Below, one piece after another: positions 19,538 to 28,006 of a DNA stretch of 64,000 nucleotides (the first letter of the stretch is position 1; each line of letters begins with the position of its first letter). The stretch spans positions 1,860,001 through 1,924,000 of the forward strand of contig NZ_JACHND010000001.1 in the NCBI RefSeq assembly GCF_014205275.1. The letters are read 5' to 3'. Position numbers and translations under genes: made by a program. The DNA is from Sphaerisporangium siamense (lineage in GTDB: Bacteria > Actinomycetota > Actinomycetes > Streptosporangiales > Streptosporangiaceae). The notes under the pieces are model-generated. The model ran no database searches. It saw nothing but the letters and a program-made list of their open reading frames with translations, and was not told the origin of the DNA.

Positions 19538-20863
19538 ATGACGAACCAGCACGACAGCTTCCCCGACATGATGCACGAGGACCTCGGCTTTGAGGTCGTG
19601 ATGCGTGGATACAGCCGCAGGCAGGTCCACGATCACATGGTCCGAACGCGCAACCAGATCCGTGATCTTGAGGAACGTCTGGCGAGGGCCATCGATCAGG
19701 CCGAGCAGGGCCGCATCGAGCTCGCGGAGGCCCGGCGCCGCCTGGCCGAGGCCCCCCAGGACTATGACGAGCTGGGCCAGCGGTTGAGCGCGATACTGAA
19801 GCTCGCGGAGGAGGAGGCCAAGTCCAAGCGCGAGTCCGCCGACGCCGACGCGACCAAGACCCGTGAGGAGGCCACCGCCGAGGCCGAGCGCATGCTGACG
19901 GCCGCGCAGGCCGAGGCCGAGCGCCGCGTCCACGAGGCCACCGAGTCCGCCGAGCGGCTGCTCGCCCAGGCCGGGTCGGACGCCGAGGAGACGCTGGGCA
20001 CCGCGCGCGCCGAGGCGGAGGAGACGCTGCGCAGCGCGCGCGCCGAGTCCGACCGCACGCTGACGGCCGCGCAGCACGAGGCCGAGCGCCTGGTGAACGA
20101 GGCCGACGCCCAGGCCGAGGCGACCCGCGAGTCCGCCTCCGCCGAGGCAGAGGCGACGCTCAAGTCCGCGCGGGACGAGGCCGCCGAGACGCTGTCCTCG
20201 GCGCAGCGGCGCGCCACCTCGCTGGACGACCACACCGGGCGCCGGGTCACCTTCCTCACCGACACCCACAGCGAGGTCATGCGCCGCCTCAACGAGATGG
20301 GGTCCGTGCTCACCGACCTGCTGCAGCGCGAGAACTCGGCGGGCCCGCTGATCGACGAGGCCGCCGTCCTGCCGCCGCGCCCGGTGCTCGTGGACGAGCC
20401 CGCCGGCACGGCGGAGGAGCGCGAGGCCGTCCGGGTGGTCCTCGACGACGCCGACGAGACGGCCGGCCAGGACGACCGGGACGACCGGGACGCGGCGGAG
20501 AAGGCCGCGGGCGGGAACGGCGACCAGGACTTCGCGGACCCGCGGGCCGGCGCGCGTACGGGCGAGGACGCGCGCCGCGAGGACGACTCCGTGGCGGTCT
20601 CCGACGCCAAGGCCGGGGACGGTCAGGACCACGACGAAGAGGAGTACGTGGAGTTCCGGCGGCACGACGCGGCCGGCCCGGAGGACACGGACGGGGCCAG
20701 CGGCGTGGTCCGGGGGCGCGGGGCGAACGACGTCCACCAGGCCAACGACCACGAGGGCCCGTCGCAGGGTCGCGTCCGCGGGTTCTTCGACACCGGCGAC
20801 GTCCACGTCGCGGCGGCGGGTAACCGCGCCGGTGAGGACGGCCTGACCGCGCACCGGCCATAG
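19538..20863 (+). CDS. FilP/DivIVA-like coiled-coil protein
   Basis: 441 residues. A DivIVA-type N-terminal domain (GFEVVMRGYSRRQVHDHMVR, about residues 15-35) precedes a long coiled coil with heptad-like Ala/Glu/Arg repeats (about 40-235), then a disordered, very acidic C-tail with many D, E, G and a final GFFDTGDVHVAAAGN. This resembles FilP and polar DivIVA-like scaffold proteins that organise hyphal tip growth in Streptomyces. The ATG at 19538 has a weak AGGG upstream; an in-frame ATG at 19496 is an alternative. The frame remains open for 1.9 kb upstream only because that stretch lies antisense to GC-rich genes. Confidence 0.85.
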   Translation: MTNQHDSFPDMMHEDLGFEVVMRGYSRRQVHDHMVRTRNQIRDLEERLARAIDQAEQGRIELAEARRRLAEAPQDYDELGQRLSAILKLAEEEAKSKRESADADATKTREEATAEAERMLTAAQAEAERRVHEATESAERLLAQAGSDAEETLGTARAEAEETLRSARAESDRTLTAAQHEAERLVNEADAQAEATRESASAEAEATLKSARDEAAETLSSAQRRATSLDDHTGRRVTFLTDTHSEVMRRLNEMGSVLTDLLQRENSAGPLIDEAAVLPPRPVLVDEPAGTAEEREAVRVVLDDADETAGQDDRDDRDAAEKAAGGNGDQDFADPRAGARTGEDARREDDSVAVSDAKAGDGQDHDEEEYVEFRRHDAAGPEDTDGASGVVRGRGANDVHQANDHEGPSQGRVRGFFDTGDVHVAAAGNRAGEDGLTAHRP

Positions 20864-20949
20864 GGCCGGGCGGAGCGGGGCCCGGGGTGCCGAACCGAGC
20901 GGGAGAGCCCGGGCTCCGCGTCATGAGGCGACGGCCGGCTCTCCGGCCG

Positions 20950-20992
20950 GCACGGAAACCTCCGCCCCCGATCGGGTCGGAGGTTTCCGTGC
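20950..20992. terminator. Bidirectional hairpin terminator
   Basis: Perfect 15-bp arms (20950-20964 and 20978-20992) around a 13-base loop, between the convergent coiled-coil gene and the small gene ending at 21019. The arm contains GGAAACC/GGTTTCC, giving T-rich sequence on one side. Confidence 0.85.
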
Positions 20993-21018
20993 GTCCTGTC
21001 GGCCGGCGTCGCGGGCGA

Positions 21019-21243
21019 TCAGGTCTCGTTGTCGTCCGGCGCGCCGCGCTCCTGCTGTTCGAGCAGCCGTTCGCGCAGGCCCTCGGCGTCGTCGGCGTCG
21101 ATCGTCATGGCGCAGCCCGCGTCGCGTTCCTCTTCGGTGAGCAGGCGGTGCCGGGTGGCCCACCATCGCCCGGCGTCGCTCCGCCAGATGGTCCAGTCGG
21201 GGAATTCCCGGGCGATTTCGGCGAGGTGCCGATCGAACGACAT
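21019..21243 (-). CDS. Small conserved protein next to a GntR regulator (74 aa)
   Basis: 74 residues starting MSFDRHLAEIAREFPDWTIW, continuing RSDAGRWWATRHR and ending in an acidic helix. I recognise this small family from many actinomycetes, where it also lies near GntR-family genes; its function is unknown. The ATG at 21243 follows GGGTGG. The 119-base gap to the GntR gene contains two palindromes, so it probably has its own controlled promoter. Confidence 0.75.
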   Translation of the reverse strand: MSFDRHLAEIAREFPDWTIWRSDAGRWWATRHRLLTEEERDAGCAMTIDADDAEGLRERLLEQQERGAPDDNET

Positions 21244-21281
21244 CCCGTCCACCCTTCGCAGCGCCAGGTTTGTACCTTTCA

Positions 21282-21309
21282 CCCTCACGTTGAGGGACAT
21301 CTCTAGAGA
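21282..21309. promoter_or_regulatory. Tandem palindromes upstream of the small gene
   Basis: CCCTCA-CGT-TGAGGG (21282-21296) and the perfect 10-bp palindrome TCTCTAGAGA (21300-21309) are adjacent, in the promoter region between the GntR gene and the small gene. They are good candidates for binding sites of the neighbouring GntR regulator. Confidence 0.5.
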
Positions 21310-21362
21310 AATCAATGTTCGGTGGGGACAGGTCAACCTAACGCTTGTCGTGACGCCTTGAC

Positions 21363-22118
21363 TCACGCGTCGAAGTCGTACTGAAGTACATACGAGGCGG
21401 CGTCCATGATCATCTTATTGAGCTCGACCGCCACGCCGCCGGCCGCGAACGCCGTACGGCACACCTCGATCACCGGCGTCCCCGCGGGCAGGCGCAGCCG
21501 CGCCGCCTCCTCGGGTGCGGGCATGCGGGCGCGCACCTCCTCGGTGAAGTGCACGGGCGCGCGGCCGAGGTCGCGCAGCCGGGCGTAGACGCCGCCCGCG
21601 CCGGTGTCGGGCGTGGTCACCGGCGTGCCCTCCACCAGCTCGGCGGGGAAGTGCGAGGCCGCGAGCTGCACCGGCCTGCCGTCCACCGCGTAGCGCCGCC
21701 GCCGCACCCACACCTCGTCGCACTCCAGCACCCGCCCGACGTCCTCGGCCGCCGGCTCGCGCGCGATGACCAGCTCGTCCACGGTGTACGGCCGGCCGCT
21801 GACGTCGGAGTCCCAGATCGCCTTGCCCGTGCCCCACTGCTCCCGCGCCAGGCGGCGCGACCCGTGCCGCCGGATCGGCCGGAACTGGCGTACGTAGACC
21901 CCCGACCCGCGCTTGGGCACGGCCACCCCTTCGTTGATGAGGACGGCCAGCGCCTGCCTGGCTGTGGCTCTGGCGATGCCGTACTCGGACATGAGGGCGT
22001 TCTCGCCCGGCAGCCGGTCCCCGTCCCGCAACTCGCCGGACAGGATCGCCTGGCGTAGACGGTCGGCGATGCGGCGATAGATCGGGGGTTCATGTGGTAC
22101 CGGGGATCCTTCAATCAC
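21363..22118 (-). CDS. GntR-family (HutC/UTRA type) regulator
   Basis: 251 residues: N-terminal winged helix (IYRRIADRLRQAILSGELRDGD ... ARATARQALAVLINEG; about residues 12-75) and a UTRA effector domain (about 95-245) ending VELNKMIMDAASYVL. HutC-type members sense small acids or sugars; plasmid-encoded ones such as KorSA of pSAM2 control integrative elements, and this gene resembles both. ATG at 22118, with an alternative GTG six codons later. Probably regulates the 74-aa gene beside it and itself. Confidence 0.88.
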   Translation of the reverse strand: MIEGSPVPHEPPIYRRIADRLRQAILSGELRDGDRLPGENALMSEYGIARATARQALAVLINEGVAVPKRGSGVYVRQFRPIRRHGSRRLAREQWGTGKAIWDSDVSGRPYTVDELVIAREPAAEDVGRVLECDEVWVRRRRYAVDGRPVQLAASHFPAELVEGTPVTTPDTGAGGVYARLRDLGRAPVHFTEEVRARMPAPEEAARLRLPAGTPVIEVCRTAFAAGGVAVELNKMIMDAASYVLQYDFDA

Positions 22119-22266
22119 GCTCTACCACCCTCAGTCACCAAAGCGGCCCGCGTCTCCAGAGAACTTGCCCCGCCTTGTCCACGATCGCACAGATACGGAG
22201 GTTGGTCCCGTGCTTCTTTTGCGCGGATCGTGCCTGTGTGGTGATCTGCGGGGCGTTCTGGGGTTG

Positions 22267-22830
22267 TTACCGTGGAGCGCTTCCGGCAACCGTGGGGCGC
22301 GCATGCCATCGCAGAGTGGCCAGACTCGCCAGCGCGGCCCCCGCGGAATTGAGCAGGACGTCGTCCACCGAGGAGATCCGGCCGAGGTCGAGAACGTACT
22401 GCGCGGCCTCCACGGTCACCGAGAGAGCCGCCGCGAGCAGGGTCACCCGCCACACCCCGGCGAAGCGGGGCGAGCGCACGGGCAGCAGTGCGCCAAGGGA
22501 CGCGAATACCAGAAGGTTGCCTCCGACCTGCGCCAACACCGTTCCGGGCGGCGCCGTCGCGAGTTCGGCCAGATCGCTGAACGGCAGCAGCGTCACGCCG
22601 GAGGCGCCGCCGGGCGTCAGGATCATCCACAGCCACGGGATCGTCCCCGCGACGGCGAACACCTCCGCGTACGCCGTACGGTACGGATGCGGGTCGCCGC
22701 GCCGCGCCCGCCGGACGGCCACGCCGTACGCGACGAGCGCCACCACCGGGAGGGACAGAAATGTAGCTAGAACGACATATCCCCAGATCTGCAATTCAAG
22801 CCGCACACCCCCATCATTCCTAACGTTCAC
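22267..22830 (-). CDS. VanZ-family membrane protein
   Basis: 187 residues with four or five hydrophobic helices (near 10-35, 60-75, 100-117, 127-142, 155-172). The VanZ-type signature is present: QVGGNLLVFASLGALLP and a final segment with E and D in VEAAQYVLDLGRISSVDDVL. VanZ-like proteins can affect teicoplanin sensitivity or act on cell-wall lipids, but the broad family is of unknown biochemistry. Start uncertain: GTG at 22830 or GTG at 22806 (MRLELQIWG). Stands alone. Confidence 0.8.
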   Translation of the reverse strand: MNVRNDGGVRLELQIWGYVVLATFLSLPVVALVAYGVAVRRARRGDPHPYRTAYAEVFAVAGTIPWLWMILTPGGASGVTLLPFSDLAELATAPPGTVLAQVGGNLLVFASLGALLPVRSPRFAGVWRVTLLAAALSVTVEAAQYVLDLGRISSVDDVLLNSAGAALASLATLRWHARPTVAGSAPR

Positions 22831-22890
22831 ACCCGCACGAGCAGGCTCGGGAGCAACACGAAGTAGCCCACCTCCCTGTGACCGGAGGTG

Positions 22891-23484
22891 TCAGGGAGCC
22901 GGGAGGGTCGTCCACAGGCCGAGGATCTCGCGGGCCACCTCGTCCACAGGGCGGGCGTCGTTGTGGACGACCGCGTGTTCCAGGTCCGCGTGCTCGACCG
23001 CGTGCTGGAACGCCTCCAGCTCGGCCAGGTGCCCGTCGAGGGTCGCGCCCCGGTCGCGGGCCCGCAGGCGCTCGCGCGCGGTGTCCGGCGAGACGGCCAG
23101 GCGTACCACGGTGATCGCCGCGCCCGGCAGCGCCCGGCGTACCGCGTCGAGGTGGGACGGCTCCAGCAGGGCCCGCGCCAGCACCAGCCGCCTGATCCCC
23201 GCGGCGGCGTAGGCCGAGGCCACCGCGCGGAGGTTCGCCGTGAGCATCTCGCGCACGTCCGCGCCCGCGCACCAGCAGAGCCAGTCGAGGTCGATGACGG
23301 CGTGCGGCACGTCCCCGAGCGACTCGCCGACCGCGATCGCCAGCGTCGTCTTGCCCGACCCGAGCCCCCCGGTCAGCACCAGCGCCTCGGCCGCGCCCTC
23401 ATCACCGGCGTCCGGCGCTGCCCCGGGGACGTGGTCGTTCCTCACGGCGCCGGACCTTCCCGCGGCGGGGACGTCATCCGGCAC
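22891..23484 (-). CDS. P-loop kinase-like protein
   Basis: 197 residues with Walker A GGLGSGKTT (about residues 39-47) and the DLDWLCWC segment, resembling adenylylsulfate-kinase/shikimate-kinase-like small P-loop enzymes. Later features are a lid-like RERLRARDRG motif and an acidic C-terminal end. Its ATG overlaps the end of the mmcQ gene by 11 bases, making it the last gene of a three-gene operon. Substrate unknown; a nucleoside or small-molecule kinase is likely. Confidence 0.8.
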   Translation of the reverse strand: MPDDVPAAGRSGAVRNDHVPGAAPDAGDEGAAEALVLTGGLGSGKTTLAIAVGESLGDVPHAVIDLDWLCWCAGADVREMLTANLRAVASAYAAAGIRRLVLARALLEPSHLDAVRRALPGAAITVVRLAVSPDTARERLRARDRGATLDGHLAELEAFQHAVEHADLEHAVVHNDARPVDEVAREILGLWTTLPAP

Positions 23485-23851
23485 GGGAGGCGTCGAGCTC
23501 GGCGACGAGGCGTTTGGGGGCGACGATGCGGTAACTCTCCTCGACCCAGTCGTCCAGGACCTCGCCGTCCGGCATGTCGTCGGTGAACGGGACCGTCACC
23601 CATCCCGACCGCCCGAGGCCGTGACCGGTCGGCGCCGCGCCGGGGACGCTCAGCGCGTGGCCGTGGGACCCGCCGAGCTTCACCGAGAACTGCGGCCGCC
23701 ACTTCCCGGTCGGTTCCTCCAGGCCGAGGAATACGAAGACCTTCTTGTTGACCTTGACGACGCTCTCGCCCCACGGGAAGTCCTCGTGCGCCCCGGGAAG
23801 GCCGAGGGCGAACGCGCGCAGGCGTTCCCGCGTCTCCTGCCATTCGCTCAT
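23474..23851 (-). CDS. MmcQ/YjbR-family protein
   Basis: 125-residue single-domain protein of the CyaY-like YjbR fold. It contains the family phrases ALGLPGAHEDFPWGESVVKV, VFVFLGLEEPTG and a C-terminal DWVEESYRIVAPKRLV. Thought to bind DNA, but no direct function is known. The ATG at 23851 has AGGAC upstream. It overlaps the upstream gene by four bases (ATGA) and the kinase gene by 11, so all three are coupled. Confidence 0.88.
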   Translation of the reverse strand: MSEWQETRERLRAFALGLPGAHEDFPWGESVVKVNKKVFVFLGLEEPTGKWRPQFSVKLGGSHGHALSVPGAAPTGHGLGRSGWVTVPFTDDMPDGEVLDDWVEESYRIVAPKRLVAELDASRAG

Positions 23852-24501
23852 GCGTTCTGTCCTGGTCCGCCGGAGGCCAGATGGCGCCGGCCTTCGGCGA
23901 AGAACCCGGGCACGTCCGAGACCTCGCTCATCGGACGCGCGGCCCCGAACGGGGCGTTCCAGAACTCCCCGCTCCGCGCCTCCCACGGCACCACGTAGGC
24001 GTACGGCACGCCGAGATAGGTGTCCCCGCACGACACGCCGTAGGCGACCTGGTCGAGCAGGATCCCGATGTCGAAGTGCTCCGGCCACAGCACCGGCGTC
24101 TGGCCGGGGGCGAACGCGCGCAGCGCCTCGTCCCCGAGGGCCAGGCACCGCTGCAGGTACCGGGCCGCGCCCGCGTCCACCCGCAGCACGTCGGCGATGG
24201 ACGCCCCGGAGCCGTCGTGGTAGAGCCCCTCGGGGGCGCCGGCGCCGGCCCCGGTGACCGCGCCGAGCTCCCGGGGGGACCGCCCGTCCAGCGGCAGCCG
24301 CGTCCCGCCGGTGACCAGGGCGTCCCCCTCGACCCGCAGGTCGGGCGCCGCGACGGTCCCGAAGCCCTCCGGGGTGGCCCGCAGCCTGATGGTCCCGCTG
24401 GTCCGGTACTGCGGCCCCGCCAGCAGCAGCTCGGCGACCGCGTGGAGGGACAGGCGCGTGGCGGTGTAGGTGTCGGCGTCCGGCAGCTCTTCGGCGTTCA
24501 T
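23848..24501 (-). CDS. Conserved hypothetical protein heading a three-gene operon
   Basis: 217 residues with no signal peptide or membrane segment. Conserved-looking blocks are LRATPEGFGTVAAPDLRVEG, LWPEHFDIGILLDQVAYGVSCGD and YVVPWEARSGEFWNAPFGA, which suggest a globular enzyme-like protein, but no family name comes to mind. ATG at 24501 with GGACGGAG upstream. First gene of a tightly overlapping operon with mmcQ and the P-loop kinase. Confidence 0.78.
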   Translation of the reverse strand: MNAEELPDADTYTATRLSLHAVAELLLAGPQYRTSGTIRLRATPEGFGTVAAPDLRVEGDALVTGGTRLPLDGRSPRELGAVTGAGAGAPEGLYHDGSGASIADVLRVDAGAARYLQRCLALGDEALRAFAPGQTPVLWPEHFDIGILLDQVAYGVSCGDTYLGVPYAYVVPWEARSGEFWNAPFGAARPMSEVSDVPGFFAEGRRHLASGGPGQNA

Positions 24502-24636
24502 GGGTCTCCGTCCTTCACGGCGTCCGCGGCCCGGCGATACGGCCACATCCTGCTGGAACATCGCCTCGCCCGCCACTTCGCCTACTGTGGGTGAGGAACG
24601 GCGCCGCTCCCGTGACGACCTCGACGGCCGGAAGGA

Positions 24637-25119
24637 ATGATGCAGACATTCCTCCCTTATCCAGACTTCGCGGCCACGGCCCGCGTGCTGGACCCCCGCC
24701 GCCTCGGCAAGCAGAGGGTCGAGGCCCTCCAGGTCCTGCGCGCCCTCACCGTCCCCGGCTACGGCTGGCGCCACCACCCCGTCGTCCGCATGTGGGCCGG
24801 CTACGAGGAGGCCCTGGTGAGGTACGGCCTGGAGGTCTGCGCGCACTGGTGCTCGCTCGGCCGGGCCGACACCTGCGCCGCCAAGATGCTTCACGAGCTC
24901 GCGGAATGCCACGCCGTCACCGCGCCCCGCTCCCAGCCCCGCCTCGGCGAGGCGGGCGAGCTGCCCCCGTGGCTGGGCGACCGGGCGCTGCACCTCAGCC
25001 ACAGGTCGGCCCTGGTCCGCAAGGACCCGTCCTTCTACGGTCCGCTCTTCGCCGGCACCCCGGACGACCTGCCCTACCTCTGGCCCACCTCAGACCGCGC
25101 CCCGTCCCGTCCGTGCTGA
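24637..25119 (+). CDS. MSMEG_6728-type protein, pyrimidine-dimer glycosylase superfamily
   Basis: 160 residues opening MMQTFLPYPDFAATARVLD, followed by RLGKQRVEALQVLRAL and a C-terminal KDPSFYGPLF...LPYLWP. This is the actinobacterial branch related to the T4 endonuclease V family (Pyr_excise), which cuts at UV-induced pyrimidine dimers. A threonine at position 4 of the mature chain (Met removed) would be the amine nucleophile position in T4 EndoV (Thr2), so activity is plausible but untested. Alone on the + strand. Confidence 0.8.
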   Translation: MMQTFLPYPDFAATARVLDPRRLGKQRVEALQVLRALTVPGYGWRHHPVVRMWAGYEEALVRYGLEVCAHWCSLGRADTCAAKMLHELAECHAVTAPRSQPRLGEAGELPPWLGDRALHLSHRSALVRKDPSFYGPLFAGTPDDLPYLWPTSDRAPSRPC

Positions 25120-25140
25120 GCCTTCTTCGCCGGGCGTCCG

Positions 25141-26079
25141 TCAGGTCTCCTTCGCGCTCTTCTTGCGCAGGCGCCCGCGGGTCCAGCGGACGGCGCGCTG
25201 GGCGACCGGGCCGGCCAGGCTGATCTCCGAGGTCGCCTTGCGCAGCGCCGCGGTCGTGGCGCGGGACTCGGCGAGCGACCGCTTCAGCTCCTCGGAGGTG
25301 CGCTTGAGGTCCGCGCCGAGGCGGCGCAGGGTCGCGGCGTCCACCGCAGGCTCCGCGGGCTTCTTCTTCTCGTTGACGCGCAGCAGGTCCCGGTCCCCGA
25401 GCGGGTCGACGGTGAACCACAGGTCGGAGCTCTTCTCCAGCCACGCCCGCAGGCGCGTCCGCAGCGGCTCGGGGTCGCCCCACGTGCCGTACAGCTTCTG
25501 CGTGCTGACCGCGATGGGCTCCAGCCCGAGGTTGACCACCGCCTCCCACACCGCCAGCGCGACGCCCGGGGTGTGGACGCTGCGGTAGTCGTCGAACACC
25601 ACGACGCCGTCCGGCCTCAGCACCTGCCGCGCCGCCAGTACGTCTTCCCGGACGTGCGTGTAGAGGTGCGACGCGTCGACGTGGACGAACCTGCACGAGC
25701 CCGGCGCGACGTGGTCGAGGATGACCGAGGTGGGGCCGTGCACGATCCTGGGCAGCGCGTCGTGGAAGGTGAGGTAGTTCTCCTCGAACTGGTCCCGGGT
25801 CAGCGTGCGGTACGAACGGCTGGTCTCGGTGTTGTTGGCCTCCTCGGGCGCCTCGGACTCGAAGAGGTCGCACACGGTGAAGGTCTCGCCCTCACGCAGG
25901 TGGGCGCCGATCAGGATCGCGCTCTTGCCCAGATAGGTGCCGAGTTCCAGCAGGTCGCCCGGGGGTTCGTCGGCGGCCTTCTCCGAGAGGATCCAGCTGA
26001 AGAGGCGCTGGTCCGTCCCCCAGAACCAGCCAGGGATCCGGTCGAGAGCCTTGGGGGTGAGTTCTTCCCTAGCCGCCAT
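25141..26079 (-). CDS. Class I methyltransferase with C-terminal coiled coil
   Basis: 312 residues. The methyltransferase domain (residues ~15-190, Methyltransf_24 type) has DLLELGTYLGKSAILIGAH as motif I, FTVCDLF as motif II, and FVHVDASHLY plus GVVVFDDYRS as the metal/substrate strands. A helical, basic C-terminal tail (about 230-312) could form a coiled coil. Such enzymes modify cephalosporin-like or glycan substrates, often in cell-envelope clusters; no such cluster is present here. Confidence 0.85.
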   Translation of the reverse strand: MAAREELTPKALDRIPGWFWGTDQRLFSWILSEKAADEPPGDLLELGTYLGKSAILIGAHLREGETFTVCDLFESEAPEEANNTETSRSYRTLTRDQFEENYLTFHDALPRIVHGPTSVILDHVAPGSCRFVHVDASHLYTHVREDVLAARQVLRPDGVVVFDDYRSVHTPGVALAVWEAVVNLGLEPIAVSTQKLYGTWGDPEPLRTRLRAWLEKSSDLWFTVDPLGDRDLLRVNEKKKPAEPAVDAATLRRLGADLKRTSEELKRSLAESRATTAALRKATSEISLAGPVAQRAVRWTRGRLRKKSAKET

Positions 26080-26497
26080 TGGCGCATCGTAACAGGACGA
26101 AGTTCTAGATCATGGCTTATAGCCCTTTTATTACCTCATATAGCCCATTAGACACCTGACGTTTCCCCGCGCTTAACTCGCGCCGCACGGGAGCACCTTT
26201 GATACGGATGACGATGCGATTAGCGTGCCTCATGACATCCGCGACCCGAAGGTCGGGCAGCTGAACCTCCGTGCTCCTGATTCCCATCTGACACTCGGCC
26301 ACGTTTCGAACGGGACTTCGCGGGGCAGAACGCCGCCTGCGTGACCGTCCGCCGATCCACCGGGCCGACGGTCGCATCGCACGATGGCACGACGACTCAC
26401 ACGGACAGGCACGACGACCGGGCGCCGTACGCCCAACGCGCCGCCCGGCGGGCACGTCGGTGATCACCGCACCCCCTGACAGATGGGATGTCGTCCA
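26080..26497. other. Gene-free stretch
   Basis: About 420 bases between a methyltransferase gene and a secreted beta-propeller gene, with GC lower than the surroundings near 26,100-26,200. A short minus-strand frame here lacks a ribosome-binding site and was not called. The right part must hold the promoter for the gene at 26,498, but no clear -35/-10 pair stands out. Confidence 0.5.
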
Positions 26498-27454
26498 ATG
26501 AAGGTGGCAGCTTTCGTAACGGGGTTCCTCACCCTCCTCGTGTCGACCCCGGCCGTCGCCACGGCCGAGGCCGCGACCGGAACCACGAGCCCCGCGTCCG
26601 CCTCCGCGGGCAAGCCGAGCTACCCGACCGAGTTCTCCCTTCCCGACGGTTTCCAGCCGGAAGGGATCGCGATCGGCCCGGGTCCGGCCGCGTACTTCGG
26701 CTCACGCGCGAACGGCGCGATCTACCGCGCCGACCTGCGCACAGGAGAAGGAAAGATCATCAACCCCGGGCCGGGCACCCCGTCCCTCGGCCTCAAGGTC
26801 GACCCGCGCGGCCGGCTCTTCGTCGCCGGGGGCAGCGGCGGCGACGCCCGCGTGATCGACGCCCGCAGCGGCGAGGTCATCAAGTCCTACAAACTCACCA
26901 GTGGCGCCGCGTTCGTCAACGACGTCATCGTCACGCCCGACGCCGCGTACTTCACCGACTCCACCAACCCCGTCCTGTACAAGCTGCCGTTCGGGCGCAG
27001 GGGAGCCCTGCCGGACGAGGCGGTGAAGGTGCCGCTGAGCGGCGACATCGTCTACACGCCCGGCTTCAACGCCAACGGCATCACTCCGACCCCGGACCAC
27101 AAGGCCCTGGTGATCATCCAGTCCAGCACCGGCAAGCTGTTCCGCGTCGACCCCTCGACCGGTGCGGCGACCCTGGTGGACATCGGCGCCGAGACCCTGG
27201 CCGCCGGGGACGGCCTGCTCCTGCAGGGCCGCACGCTCCGCGTCGTCCAGAACCGCCTCAACACGGTGACCTCCATCGAACTGGACCGCCACGCCACCAC
27301 CGGCAAGGTCGTCGGCAAGCTCACGGACCCGCGCTTCGACGTCCCCACGACGATCGCCGCCTTCCGCGACCGCCTCTACCTCCCCAACGCCCGCTTCGCC
27401 ACGCCTCCCACTCCCACGACTCCCTACAACGCCGTTTCTGTGAAACGCCCCTGA
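26498..27454 (+). CDS. Secreted SMP-30/gluconolactonase-like beta-propeller protein
   Basis: 318 residues with a signal peptide (MKVAAFVTGFLTLLVSTPAVATA) and a six-bladed propeller with repeats such as FQPEGIAIGPGPAAYFGS, GLKVDPRGRLFVAGG, FVNDVIVTPDAAYFTDS and YTPGFNANGITPTPDHK. Acidic residues in N-D and E/N pairs (PEGIAIG, VNDVIVT, ANGITPT) resemble the metal site of SMP-30 lactonases. Homologs are often annotated, doubtfully, as superoxide dismutases. ATG at 26498 with a weak ribosome-binding site. Ends at a strong convergent terminator. Confidence 0.8.
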   Translation: MKVAAFVTGFLTLLVSTPAVATAEAATGTTSPASASAGKPSYPTEFSLPDGFQPEGIAIGPGPAAYFGSRANGAIYRADLRTGEGKIINPGPGTPSLGLKVDPRGRLFVAGGSGGDARVIDARSGEVIKSYKLTSGAAFVNDVIVTPDAAYFTDSTNPVLYKLPFGRRGALPDEAVKVPLSGDIVYTPGFNANGITPTPDHKALVIIQSSTGKLFRVDPSTGAATLVDIGAETLAAGDGLLLQGRTLRVVQNRLNTVTSIELDRHATTGKVVGKLTDPRFDVPTTIAAFRDRLYLPNARFATPPTPTTPYNAVSVKRP

Positions 27455-27527
27455 GCGCGGGCGAGAATAACGCGCTGCACGCCGACCCTGGATACCACCG
27501 TCGTGGATATCAGCGGTCCACACTGAA

Positions 27528-27572
27528 AACGCCCTCTTGGCCGTACTCGTATCGAACGGCCAAGAGGGCGTT
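27528..27572. terminator. Strong bidirectional terminator
   Basis: Perfect 17-bp arms (27528-27544 and 27556-27572), 11-base loop, with A-run entering and T-ending on the exit side. It separates the convergent propeller and lipoprotein genes. Confidence 0.9.
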
Positions 27573-27634
27573 GCGCGCCGGGCGGCCCGGCCTGCTCCCG
27601 GACTACCGGGACGGGGGCGCCTTCGCGCGGTGAA

Positions 27635-28006
27635 TCAGCAGGCGTCGATGAGCTGCCCCGCCCATTTCGCGGAGTCGGTCCCCAACTTCTCCAGTGCCTT
27701 GATGGCGGTGTCGTCGTTGGTGACGTCGAGGTTCTTCAGCTTCTCCGCGACCTCGGTGGCGGCCTTCTTGAGTTCGTCGTCGCTCGTCTTGTCGGCGACC
27801 TCGGCCAGCTTGGCGGCTCCGTCGTTCAGAGCCTTTTCCATCCCCGCGGGGTCCTCGGAGAGGGCGGTGGCCTTCTGCACGGTGCTCGTGACGATACCGC
27901 CCGCGTCCAGGCACTGCTGGGTGCCACCGGAACACCCCGCGCTGACCAGGAGGGCGGTCAGCGCGGAGAGGGTGACGGCGGAGATACGTCCTAAAAAGGG
28001 CTGCAT
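27635..28006 (-). CDS. Small secreted lipoprotein
   Basis: 123 residues with a lipoprotein signal (hydrophobic core SAVTLSALTALLVSAGC; Cys at residue 25 in VSAGC). The mature part is a short acidic, alpha-helical domain with many D, E, K and A, no catalytic motif, and a C-terminal LIDAC cysteine that could pair with C32. ATG at 28006, AGGA eight bases upstream. Only a structural or envelope-binding role can be guessed. Confidence 0.8.
   Translation of the reverse strand: MQPFLGRISAVTLSALTALLVSAGCSGGTQQCLDAGGIVTSTVQKATALSEDPAGMEKALNDGAAKLAEVADKTSDDELKKAATEVAEKLKNLDVTNDDTAIKALEKLGTDSAKWAGQLIDAC

Noticed and set aside
26117-26467. Short minus-strand frame ending NGLYEVIKGL
   Set aside because: The C-terminal half looks protein-like, but there is no ribosome-binding site near any start and the N-terminal half is Arg-rich shadow.
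27490-27515. GATACCACC/GTGGATATC inverted repeat
   Set aside because: Imperfect and directly before a much stronger terminator hairpin.
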